From Micropterus salmoides (taxonomy: Eukaryota > Chordata > Actinopteri > Centrarchiformes > Centrarchidae): DNA of 64,000 nt. Location of the stretch: positions 8,486,041-8,550,040 of the forward strand of contig NW_024040041.1 of the NCBI RefSeq assembly GCF_014851395.1, written 5' to 3'. Positions within the stretch are counted from its first letter, which is position 1; every line of letters begins with the position of its first letter. The notes below the pieces were generated by a model. The model did not search any database, had not been told where the DNA came from, and saw only the letters and a list, made by a program, of their open reading frames with translations. This document shows positions 1 through 12,700 of the stretch, piece by piece. Position numbers and translations under genes: made by a program.

Positions 1-412
1 GGGCAGAGGTGTTGCTGAGTGGACAGACAGAAGCAGAGGGAGACTAGGAGCCAGCTGGGCTTTTGCCATTATCTTATTTTTATTTAGGGATTTCAAAGAC
101 TGGAGGACAGGGCTGAAGTACTATAGCAGTAGTTTTTCGTGCGTAAACGGGATAGGTTGTTCTCAAATTCTTAAGAGTTCCGCTATACTTTCAGACTGAG
201 TTGTTTATTTGGAGGTAGTGTCCTGGGTGGAGTTTTCTTTGCCTCGTAAGAATATTTAATACACATTTAGTATGTTACATGCTTCGCTCCATGCTGTCCA
301 CATTTCTATCTGAGCATCATTTAATGTAATTGTTTTATGTCTTGATTTTGTCTCAATCACACTTCACTGCTGTGTTATTAATTCTGATGATTCTGCCTCC
401 CTTACGTTTCAG
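1..412 (+). other. 3' end of an upstream intron (or 5' flank) of ntn1, with splice acceptor
   Basis: No coding sequence. A pyrimidine-rich tract and the acceptor TTACGTTTCAG end at 412, just 30 nt before the ATG. The acceptor has a plausible branch-point region around CTGATGATTC at 384-393. This suggests the start-codon exon is preceded by an untranslated exon, as in mammalian NTN1. That exon and the promoter probably lie left of the window. A GA-rich patch at 28-50 could be part of such an exon, but no convincing donor follows it. Confidence 0.55.
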
Positions 413-442
413 CGCAAGAGTCCCTGCGGTGCACGGATTACA
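413..442 (+). other. ntn1: 5' UTR segment joined to coding exon 1
   Basis: Thirty bases between the predicted acceptor (AG at 411-412) and the ATG at 443. There is no upstream ATG in this piece, and the base at -3 is A, giving an adequate initiation context. The boundary depends on the acceptor being used. Confidence 0.5.
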
Positions 443-1457
443 ATGCAAAGGGTTTTGGAGGTTTGGGTCACCTTGGTGACACTTTCTGCCCTGGCCAAGG
501 GGGTCTTTGGAGGATACGGGCTGAGCATGTTTGCTGCACAGTCTTCTCCTCCGGACCCGTGCTATGATGAGAACGGGAACCCTCGGAGATGCATCCCCGA
601 CTTCGTCAACTCCGCTTTTGGCAAGGACGTGCGCGTGTCCAGCACCTGTGGCAACCCCGCAGCCAGGTACTGTGTGGTGGCCGAGAAAGGAGAGGAGAGG
701 ACGAGGGACTGTCACACGTGCGACGCCGGGGACCCCAAGAAGTCCCATCCACCTACGTATTTAACAGACCTCAACAACCCTCACAACCTCACCTGCTGGC
801 AGTCTGAAAACTACGTGCAGTATCCGCAGAACGTCACCCTCACTCTGTCGCTTGGAAAAAAGTTTGAGGTCACCTACGTGAGCCTGCAGTTCTGCTCACC
901 TAGACCTGAGTCGATGGCGATCTACAAGTCCATGGACTATGGCAAGTCATGGGTGCCGTTTCAGTATTATTCTACCCAGTGCAAGAAAATGTACAACAGG
1001 CAGAACAAGGCAGCAATTACCAAGCAGAACGAGCAAGAAGCCATCTGCACGGACTCCCACACAGACATGCACCCTTTGACAGGTGGACTCATCGCCTTCA
1101 GCACCCTGGACGGCAGACCGTCGGCGCACGACTTCGACAACTCCCCGGTGCTGCAGGACTGGGTGACGGCCACCGACATCAAGGTGATCTTTAGCCGGCT
1201 TCACACTTTCGGGGACGAGAACGAGGACGACTCGGAGTTGGCCCGCGACTCCTACTTTTACGCCGTGTCGGACCTGCAGGTCGGAGGACGGTGCAAGTGC
1301 AACGGGCACGCTTCAAAATGCGTCAAGGACAGAGAAGGGAATCTGGTTTGCGAGTGCAAACACAACACGGCGGGACCTGAGTGCGACAGGTGCAAACCTT
1401 TCCACTATGACCGACCGTGGCAGCGCGCCACGGCCAGAGAAGCCAACGAGTGTGTCG
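443..1457 (+). CDS. ntn1: ntn1 coding exon 1: signal peptide, laminin N-terminal domain, LE1
   Basis: Encodes residues 1-338 plus the first base of codon 339. The ATG at 443 is the first in the exon, has A at -3, and opens a hydrophobic leader ending near VFG (residue 23), followed by GYGLSMFAAQ, the expected mature start. The laminin N domain contains the RRCIPDFVNSAFGKDVRVSS and LTDLNNPHNLTCW segments typical of netrins; sequons sit at N115 and N130. LE1 starts at C284 (GGRCKCNGHASKC) and runs through HNTAGPECDRCKPF. The exon ends at the donor G|GTAAGT at 1457/1458, in phase 1. Human netrin-1 has a further sequon near residue 95 (CNAS); the matching segment here reads CDAG, so that site is absent. 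The open frame continues to 1549 into the intron, which is treated as intronic. Confidence 0.97.
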
Positions 1458-4400
1458 GTAAGTCTCTCTCTCTCTTTGTCCTTCACTGTGGAATTATATT
1501 AGCCGAAGTTTGTTTTGTTTTGTTTTATTATATTATTCGATTCATGTAAAATGTGCCGTGACATCCAAGTAATTTATACAATCATGGTGTCCTGCAGTTA
1601 TCCACAAAACTTATGCACCAACCTGATGTTTATTCGTTGATGGGAATTTTATATACACTTTTTTTCTTACTGATGTTACATATCCTACAGTAAGAATAAT
1701 ACAGACACAACTCGCTTGAAAAGGCAATGTTCTTGATTTTTTTCTAAATAAATGTTCGCTATAGTGGCACAGATTAATAGGCAGTGATCATACCTTAAAT
1801 TAGGGTGTAATTAATTTGATTGTGGATAAATAAATCCTAGTTGAGGAAAAGAGATTGAGAAGAAGGCCTCGAGTTGAAATCCCACGTCCTAAACGTTAAA
1901 AGAACCATCCTGGTTATTAAAATCAAGAGATGTTTAGTTAAACTAAACATTTAAACTTAGTTAAATTTATTTACCTATTCGAAAATCAATCGGTCTCCTT
2001 TCTGGTCAAGGAAATCAAAGAAAACTACTGCTGACACAAATACATTCATTTACATAAAATCCATTCCCTAAATGTAAAAACATTCAATACAGGCCTAAAA
2101 TAAATTGCAAATAGTTTAAATAAATTGTTGTATTCAGCAATTACATTTTATGAGAGAAATTGAAAGCATGTAAAAATCGGACTGACCCTTTTAAAGAAAC
2201 TTTATTTAAAGAAATGTATGCCTATCAGACTTACAATAGATATTGTTAGTGCCATATTCCCTGTACGTCGAGATAAATCAAAACCATTTAAGTGTTGTTC
2301 CCCAAGTTTCAGAAGCTTTCAGTTCAGTAACAAATGACCTCTGATTATTATCAGCATTCAGAAGAAAAGAAAGGACAGGAAGTGATTTCAGCAAGCAAAG
2401 GGCCCCTGTCCCAACGCGTAATGCCGTTTTGACCTGTGTTTCCGACTGTAACATTGCAGCTGCAGAGATAGATTGCATGGGCGTGTTGTGTTTCTATAAG
2501 CAGGTGCTATTACAGATTGGATGGGCGATTAAGGCGGGTTTATTGACATTTTTGGCACGTAGAGTATAAACTACCACTTTAGAGCCAGAAAACTATTCAG
2601 AGAGGAGGACAAAGCGCGAGGTAATTTGAAGCCAGATCTGTGTTTTTATACTAGCAGCACCCAGCGAGTGTATTTGCTGTGATGCTTATTTTCAACAGCG
2701 CCCGGGGGATTATATCAACAGCTCAAGCCCCTGAGCTACAGCGAAACAAACCTGGAGAAGCAACAACTTCCGACAGTGCCACGGTCTGCTCAAGCAAACG
2801 GAACAAGTGAACAAGTTGTTCCCCTTGGCCTCCGCCTTTTGCCCCTGCAAAGCCAGCATCTCAGTGTATTTTACTAAAACAAAAGGTTGTCACTTGTGGC
2901 ATCCATCTCGCTGTCAGTGGGAGGCCCCCTTTCACCATCTCGCTTTTTGTGTGAGCGGTGTCATCAGATAAAACCGCAGAAAAGCCAGACTGAGCATGTC
3001 TTCCAAAGAGGAAATAATAAGGGTGGCCTGACACCTATAAGCATGAAAGAAGAAGACCCAGGGGAGGGGTTGTTTCAATTGAGCAGTGGGTCCATATGGT
3101 CTGGCAGTGGGCATGCAGAGTTGTTGGTGCTAATGATCTGTCTGGGTTTCTCCTCCCTGCTGTAGGACATTCAGATACTGAGAGAAGAGTGAGAAAGGGA
3201 GGTGTAATGGGGGTGTAGTTGGTTAGGCAGTGCGGCAGGCATCAAGAAAGTAAGACAAAGTCAATTTCCCATGACTTTGCATACAGGGTTGCCATCATTT
3301 TGGCAGCAGCAGCTTTCACATTCCTATCAGCTGGAGTTACATGACTTACAGAAATGTCCAAAAAAGCAGGGCCGGGGCCAGAAGGGGGTCCAGGGGTGGC
3401 ATGGTCCTCACCATGGAATATGATTGGCCATCCACCAGAGTCAGAAGGCGATAGGTAGTTGGTTTGTTAGTATAATGCAGTGTTTCACAGACACTGATTT
3501 GTTTGTTGCCATAATATCGACGCCGACCGCCACATATTGAATTCCATTTTTTTTTACTATTTAAAATGGGCAAAATCGTATTTAATTGTAGAGCTCCTCC
3601 TCTTGCTTGCTCCCTCTCTCTCTCACAAATACATTGACAATATACCTTCAGTGAGCAGCACCTCATCTTCATGTACAATCTGAATCAAAACTTGATCATG
3701 CACTGGAGGAAAGATTGTTGCCGGCTTTTCCCGGCAGGGAAGATTCTGAATCAATCCGGTGTTGAATGGTTGATATCATGAACACCGCTGCACAAATTTG
3801 TCCGAAACCAATGCATTCAAGTTAACACTGATAAGTTAGTCTCTCTGTGCTCTTAACACGACGCTTTTGATCTTGGAGACCCACCTTTAAATAAGTTACA
3901 ACAAGCATGTAAGGAGCTTAGCTAATAAGGATAGCTATGTTAACGTTAGAATACAGTTGGGTTGTCGAGGTTAGCACACTGTACATAGCTGCTAGTCAAC
4001 ATTGACTGCTTGTACGACATGACCACAAAGACACACAAAATGACAAAGAGACAAAGAGAGACAAATACACCACAAAGACATGTAATATGAAAAAAAAAAC
4101 ACGCAAAAAGACCACAAAAAGACATAAAATTACCACAAAGATATGCAAAATGGCATAACACTACTTAAAATGACTTTAAAAAATAAAATAACTGCAAAAA
4201 GACACAAACACAGAGACACAAAATTAATACAGAGATACCACACGACCATAAATATACACAAAATGATCAGAAACGAGATGACTTACAAATGAGACACAAA
4301 ATTAGATGCGAAACATAACTGTGTCCAGGGACCTGGCTATAGGCTAGCTGGTGTAGATATTATTTCAGATTAGTTGTTTGGATGTAATGTAACTATTAAT

Positions 4401-7400
4401 AACATAAACTGATTTAAGTGTGGCTCTTAACATATTTTCTTTGCCCTTCAAACATTCCTAAACCCACCTCTCCATTAAACTTGCACAGGAAAAGCTCCAC
4501 ACTAGTTTAACACATTAATGCATGAGACTGTTTGACCGCGACCCATAATCATTTATGTAAAGTAATGTAAGGTTGAGAAACACACACGCACACACATACA
4601 CACATATGGTGGCACGTCAGGCTCTCCTGTCCCAGGCAGCTGCTTCATATTCTCTCCATGTTCAGCGTAGCACTGACCCCTGACAGTCAGGCCCCCGCTC
4701 CTCTCCGGCCTGACTGATGGGCTGTGAAGGGAACTGTGGGAAACTTCTGCTTGCCAAGTGGGTTTTGAGGCAACTTGAAAATGGTGGACTTAGTCACTCA
4801 TATGTGTAATTTTGCACGTTTTTGACTTTGATTTTGCTGTCACCTTGCCTTGCTATGTTTTGTTTTACAACGGCTGAGAGTCAGCTGGAGGTTCAATCAG
4901 TCTTGTTTCTGTACACTTTTGATGTGTTCCTACAGTTGGCAGGTGTTTATCTGGCTTTAGATGTATTTTATTTAAGAGAAAAAGAGACACTTCCAAGCCA
5001 CCCAGCCTTGAGGGATAGAAATCTGTGATCCCAAAGTCATTTACTATCTGTCCTAGAAGAGAACATTTAGTTGTGTGCTCTGCTCAAAGTATTTTGGCAT
5101 TTATTAAACCTACACACAAGTCTTTGTGAGGAAGAGCTGACATGTTTGCCACCCACGGGGTAGCTGAATTAGGATATGATTGTATCAATTGCCTACTGGC
5201 TCTGCTCCCAGTCTGTGCAGCACATACTGGTACTCTCTCCAACAGCTCTAAAAATAGAGCGCAGAATATAAATGAACATTCTCCATTTTTTTTTAAAGAA
5301 CCAGCTGGTTTGATGATAAATATGATAGAAGAGATTTGAGACCACAAATGCAAGGGGTTGTTTTTAAAATCAATATTATAGCTACCTTTAAGTCGTGTAT
5401 TGAGTCTGGACCAGTGGTTCCCATCCTTTCTTGTTGGACATACCCCCACAGCCCTGTCAGATGAACTCAAGTATCATCATGTTCCAAATGTGTTAATTTG
5501 AATTTTTAAAATATTTTAAATTAGATGTTTAACACTGTTAAATATATATATAGGTGTATATTGTTACAAACAGGTGTTACAGCTGATTCAATATGTGGAT
5601 AAATTGTTATTTCTATTTTTTCAAATCAGTTGAGCTACTCAACAATCTTACCCCTGATTGGGAATCACTGGCCTAAACACATCCAGTCAGTCAAGACGAG
5701 AGTGCTTTGAGAAAACGGCTTACTTTTTTCTTTGAACTGCAACCCGCTTGCATGACAGCAGCTCAGAGAGAGCGAGCAAGCGAGAGACGGGCTGGAGGAA
5801 ACCAGACCTCTGTGGTACAAGGACACCACATTAACCACATTCTGTTTTACAGAACCGTGCCACATCTAAGATAAGCTTTCCTGTTTGGTTTACAATTGAG
5901 CAAAGGTGATTTGAATCACAAGATGCTCTTAGGGATGCATGCTGACAGGCTCTGCGCTGGACCAGTCGTTGTCCATGTGGCTGCCTGGGACCATTGACAC
6001 TGTTTCTGCTGACGGAGAATGTGCCGCCTGCCTCCCCTGGGCTGCCAGGTCTGGCTAAACCGGGCCTGCTCACCATCTGGGTCTCATTTCAGCTCCACGG
6101 CAGCAACCCATTTGATGGGAGAGAGGAATTTCTGTAAAGCACGACGTCATAGATATTCTTGTGATAGAAGTTGCACTGTCTCACTCCTGCTCCGGTTGCT
6201 CCCTCTCTCTCTGGCCCATGACTGTGTGCCAACGCCAGGGGACAGTCAGCCATTTCTATTTAATTTGTAAGTTGAGACATATTTGAGGGTTTTGATTTCT
6301 CACATGAATTTAGTCAACAATAGCCAGGGGACACGGCTATTACTGGGGTTGTTTTTGTTTTGGTGACTTCTGTTTGATGGGTCTCATGTTTGAATTTATT
6401 CCCATAATATATTTGTACAGTACATTAATGAAAACAGGCTGCGTTTGCAAAGTTAATGTGTTGGAAGCAATAGTTAAAATGTGCAATTGTTATAGTGAAG
6501 ATAAGACAAGAAAGCCCTGAGCCCTGAGTCCTCATCCACTCCTCGCTCTGCTTGGCAAAGAGAAATTTCTCCTGTGGGGAAACACAAATTCATCCAGTAG
6601 TAAACATTTAAAGAAGACATTGCAGGAAATAAAACATGTCTGAAAGGAACATTTTACTAAATGAGAGAAAACACAAAAATGAAAACAAATAAATGTGATC
6701 GTGAGCATCTTGCTCTTGTTGTGGCTTGTTTGTTTGGGACCTCATTAGTGATTATAGGCGTAACAGTAATTCCCAGGGGTCCACAACAGCCCTTAACAAC
6801 ATCACAACCTTCAGATGTGCTGTGCAAATCGTCCAAATAAGACCTCAGCGCAGAAAAAAAAATTGCATTTCATAAAGATTGCATGGAAATCATAGTTGAA
6901 GAAATAACAAAACAACAACAAACACGTGTGGGGGAAAAAAATACATATTAGGTGAAAAAAAACACAAATTCTGGAGTGGTTAAAAGGCAACAGGTGGACG
7001 TTTTTCGTGTAACAGCAGCATGGGAGGCAAGACACGTGACGAGTCTCAGTCATCCAGAACATGTCCATGCTTGCGTACTGCTCGGGGACAGTGGGGAGGA
7101 AAGTTAATCAAATGCTTTGACCAATGGGAGTTCAGAGAAAGTAATCACAGGCAGAAGTGACCCTGGAGCAAAAACATATTAAACCAATCAGTTTCAATTT
7201 GGAAGAATCCTTAACCTTATATTGTATGTTAAAAAGGCAAGGCCTTCCCAGGAGTAACTATAATATTTTTTATATATATATTTTTTTTTGTTGTCTTACA
7301 AAATAACACAACACCATCCCCCAACATGTCAACTTCATATAATAATAAATAAGGCACTGAATTTGTTTATGTTATTTCCTCATTAACTAAAGTAGAAAAA

Positions 7401-9754
7401 AATATAAAGTATTTTAAATGTATTTAATGTATACCAGAACATGTTAATGCAACAACAATTTTCACAAAGCCAACAATTGTACAGTTTTTATTAGCAATTG
7501 TAAAATGTATGGAAAACTAAACAAAATGTCACATTGCGTACACTAAAGCAATAAAAACAATGCAAATCTAGAGAAAACAAAAGACCCTTTTAAATACGTA
7601 ACCTTCGCTCCTAATACTTTTTCATACAGTCCAGTACACTACTCATAGCAGTGTTTAGTGATGACTCTGCCCAGACTCCTTCATCTTTGATCTTTCCGCT
7701 TGCTCTTTGCTTTCGTAGGCTTCTTCTTTTTACTTTTCAATCACTATAACCGTAACGGAGGAGTGTCTGGTGCGTGGATCATGGGAAAATCAATCTATAG
7801 TATGTTTTAGGAAAGTCTCAGCAGTGATACAAAATATACACAAGTTGCAGTAAAGTGAGGACAGAGTGCCCTGTTGACATGACATGGATTAAGTCCTTGT
7901 TTAACACTTCAACATAGAATTTGGCACAGGGCTTCTTGTTACAGATCACCCAGCTAAGTACTAATTTCCTGACACTACCTTTACATTTCAAACGATTTGC
8001 TCAACCTACACCTCACCTACATTTCTGTGATGTTGCTCTAATGGCAATAACAGCAGCAGGACATATCCTAAAACGTCCTTCAGCTCTGTCACGATTACAA
8101 AAGGAGAACAATACTTCTGAAATTGGCCCTTACTCTGTCGCCTCCAGTCTTTCTTGCAACATAAGCCTATGTGACTTTGGTAAGAGGTTTCTCTGTATAC
8201 AACCAGACCATAAAACAAAGAGATGTATTTGGGGGATCTAAAAAAAAATCCATGCTCTGCTACAATTCAGTGTCCTCTGGGTAAAGGCTGCATGTTTTGA
8301 GGATTTTGTTTTGTTGAGCTCATAATTCAAGACAGACATGATAGTTTGAGCCAGAAAGGTTTCACTAAGGCTTTTAGGAGCAAAGTGAAAAATCTTGTTC
8401 TGCCATGTTGTGGACGGCGGTTGGGAGAGGTGGATGGATGTTTTGAGAAGAATATGTTAGTTTCGATTTAATGTGCATATCCTTCTAGCATGGGCTGTTG
8501 GATATCATGGCATAAATGTAGACCAGTATGGATCATGTGCAGAACACAGTGGGTTTAGTCAACACATTCAGATGATTGTGTTTAGCGTTTGACTGAAAGG
8601 CTGTAACTCTATCAGCTGGCTCTATGAAAGATTGTGTGTGCTGATGCCCTTATTGTGTCATCATTATTAATACTGTGAACAGTAGCAATGATGCATGTGT
8701 CATCACTAGGAATGTAAACGAAAACATTATTCATATATGAACAAATATAAACACCAACACAGCTCCCAGGAGCCGCTAGAAGCCAAACCAGTGAGTCTTT
8801 CGAGCACTTCCTCAGATTTGTTCAATTTGTAAACAAATCAGTCATTGCTAGAAAAAGGTATAGATAGTTTTAGGTTCAAAATTCAGATAAGGAAAGTTCA
8901 CCTTAAGTCCACAAATTTTCAGCATTTGTTGTTTATTTTTATTTTACAAAATTTGTTACGCAGGGCAGAATAAACTATGCTAATCTGAGGATCTGAAGTT
9001 AGGGACCGCCTCAAAAGTGCATGCAAAATGTCCAGGAGAGCTTTTCAGATTGTTGTCAGAAGCTTTCTAATTTAACACCAACTTTATTTTCAAATGAATC
9101 TCCTCCTGATGCATGCACATAGCATTTAAAAAAAAAAAATGAAATATGAATGTGTGAGCTATGGCCATTTTGTTTTGTAAATAGCTTTCATCATATTTTA
9201 ATCAAAGAAACTTTACATAAAATTTTCCTCTTTTCATTGTATATGTAAAAAAAAGAGTCAAGCAATATAGCTCAATGCAATTCTGATTTGGATTTTACCA
9301 CTTAAAACCTTCCATTAATAATTTCCATCCAAATCATTAACTGTTACACAAACATTTTTGTGGAATGGGAGGGGCATGACATGCAACAACCGTCTAGAAG
9401 CTGAACCAGGGACGTTGCTGTTACATTCCTTAACCATTCAGCTACTGAGGCGCCTACACAGCTTTTACTTCAACTCACTTTAGACTGGCTTTTAAATATT
9501 TTGGGGGGTGGGATTCAAGCATTATTTGATCAACTTGTGTGCATGGTTCAAATGCTTATTTTTATAAGCAGAAAACACACAGAAAATGAAGCAATCTAGA
9601 CAATTACCTCTGATATAAATCTGAAAAAGATACAAATACAGATATTTATGTGACATGAAAAGATACAGATACAGAATATACCTTTGCGTTACACCCCTAG
9701 TCATTACTGAGGGGTGACCTAAAATGCAATGCTATTATTGGGACCTCATCTGCG

Positions 9755-9788
<34 letters not shown>

Positions 9789-12700
9789 GTATGATGCAGT
9801 AAGTGGATCCTGAGTGGCTGGGACAGTTCAAATTGTTTGTTTTCTTGGCTGTTTATTTTAGTTTGTTCATGGGGCGCCTTATTGTTCACTGAGCCAAGAT
9901 GAAATAGATGCACATGTTTGTGTGTATATGTGGATGTCTCTTTGTGTCCACCGTCTGTCTACATGGAGCTGACTGCTGGGGCTTCCAGGGTGGCATCAGG
10001 ACCACCTAGTGCGTGCGCATCGAGCCCCTTTGAGGCACCGAAGCAGGGCAGACTGGGAATGATTAATGGGCCAGCGGAGTGACACGCTCCGCAGCTCAGC
10101 TTCAGACCCCCAGCCAGCTCCCCTGCTGCGCTGCCACCCGACACAGCCAGCTCAGTGACAGGGCTGTTTGTACGTCCACACACTACACACTTCCTCAGTG
10201 TCATTTACCCAACTTACCCCCTGTGCCACTTCCCCTTCTCCCCCCAGAAAGGGTTAAGGAACTCTGCAGTGGAGGCATAAGCTCCTTTGGCTGGTACTAT
10301 CCTCCCTGCTGCGCTGTCGACACAGGGGTCTTTTCAGTGGAAGACAAAAGCAACAACTGACAACTGGATCAATTATGGTTGAATAAAGTCTTCATCCTTA
10401 TTAGAATGACATGTACAGTACATCTGCAGGGGCTTTCCTGTAGATATTTAATAGTTCAGAGCCTTCAGTATTAACATGTAAAATGTTAAAAGCTTCAGGA
10501 ATGTCAGCTGCTAATTACCCTGCTGCTCTTTTAATTAACCGCCACATATCTCCAGAACACTTTTAAAAAAACACAGCGTAGACATAACAAGCCCGCCTTG
10601 AAAAGGAAACGCCATGTTCCTGTTAAATATTTATTTTTCCATATAACTTCTGTGTGAGCCTGTCCAAGGGTCTCTGTTGCTCCATAATGGATTTCTACAT
10701 CCTCCTGTGCTCTGCCTCCATCTCTCACATACCCCAGTGACCAATTCTTCTCTGAGAGAGAATGAGGAACCACTTATTGGATTTGAGGGGATATCCAGCA
10801 GGATAGATAGAGGAGAGGCGAATACATTGGCTAGTAGACCCCGGCCCCTACATGGCAATAAATATCCCAGGGCTCCACATCTGTTCAAAGGGGGGGAAAC
10901 CTGGGGATTCATCAATTGCAATCCTCCCTCTGCACACAGTGTGTTTGTGATTGAGGCAGATCTCTTGGTTCCAGTCATCCATAACTCTTCCAGCCTGAGT
11001 GGGCATGTAGACAGAGGAGCCCGCATGCTCCATCCTCTTCTCATGTCTTGTCCAGGTCACCACAGCTACTGTGGAGCAGATGGCTCACAACTCCTTCACA
11101 CGCTCACACCAAACAGTAGAAAGTCACTTCCTTCCTCTCCTGATCGGCCGAGCTCTGAGACACATCAGACGGTTTCCTCCCTTCTCTGCTTGCAGGAAAA
11201 CCTCAGCCGTGGAGAGTGTGATGTAAACTTGTGGCATGCGTACATGTGTATGTGTGTGCACATGTGCCATGTGGTTTATTTGCACAGATAGTGAGGCTCA
11301 ATTTCTCATGATAGTGAGTCAGAGATAACACGCTGTATCTGGTTCCCACTTAGGCAGGCAGCTGGGGAATGACCTCAGAGCAGTGAGCCCAATGACCATG
11401 TTAGATTACACAGTGATGTGCAACAACCCTGGAGTGCATGGGCTCCGTTACAGCAGGTTTTCATGTTCTGCAGTGACAGGAAAAGACATGAAAATACATA
11501 AACAATGGATCTGTCCCGCTGAGCAGAGGACAAAGATTCAGAGGTGGCTGAAGGGCACCATGGTTGATTTGACAACACCAGTGGTTACTGGTGGTAACAG
11601 CAAGTGCAGTTTTAAGACTACAGTCAACACTCCTTGAGCAGCTTCCTTGTCAGAAATAAAACAGAAGAGGAACAGCTAAGTCTGTTTATAGTGCAACCAA
11701 ACAAACAAGTGGTGTAACTAGTTTTCCACACAACATCAGAGCAGTAGCAGGAGTTGGTTGTGTGTCGCCTGCAACTCTTCATCAGCTTCTACTTGTTCCA
11801 TTACTCATTGCAACATTTAAAAGGGATACCCTAGCTAAAAATGCAGTTTTCTTGTTTTTATTGACGCAATTTTGATTAACTGTTGCCTCCCTATGTTTTG
11901 CAAGTTGAATGCTTAGGAGTCTATTAGCACAAACTTCATACAGCTCTGATAAGGCTAAAAGAGAGTGAGTTACGCTGGATTACATGCTGCATCATCTCCT
12001 GTCAATCCCTTCTGCATGTGAAGATGATGTGGACTCTACCACTATCCATCCATCCATCCATCCATCGTCAACCGCTTATTGTGCGTACAGGGTCGTAGGG
12101 GGGCTGGAGCCAATCCCAGCTTACATTGGGTGAAAGGCGGGGTACACCTTGAACAGGTTGCCAGTCCATCGCAGGGCACTCTACCACTAACAATAACAAA
12201 AAAAGGGGATCTGCAGTAATTTAGTATTGCACTTCCATTTACCTGGGGCTGTGAGACTTGCAAGTACCAGAATAAAAGAATTACTAAAATCGATGCAACA
12301 GAGTATGAGATATCCTGACTTTTGGTCCCTAAATTCTGGATCCAACACTGGGCCCTTAAAACAGTATATGTTATTTATCGTGAATGAAATTGAAATAAAT
12401 TAGATGCAGCAGTCCAAACAGCTGAGTCACATGGGTTTGAATGACAGTGGAGGGCCTGCACATTGGATGGCTCATAGCATAGCATTTGTTTTACTCATTA
12501 CTACTGCAGTTTAAGGGTCACTGGGTTCCTGTTAAGATTGCCAGCAGTTGGCGTGCTCCAGGAAGAACCAAGCCTTTTCCTCTTCAGCTCAGCACCATGT
12601 CCTGGATGCCACCTAGCAACCAGAACAAACTCTGAGATAAAAATGAACAGAGTAGTAAGAAAACCTTTACAATCACCTCTCAGCGTTTCCATAAAAACAA

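Noticed and set aside
353..1309. Antisense open frames of 131 and 120 codons over exon 1, and + strand shadows in other frames
   Set aside because: They mirror the GC-rich netrin coding exon; peptides resemble no family and the sense frame explains the sequence fully.
10677..11291. 204-codon plus-strand open frame as a gene
   Set aside because: No recognisable domain, ends in CA/TG-like low-complexity peptide (MCMCVHMCHVVY), overlapped by an antisense frame; kept only as a possible non-coding element.
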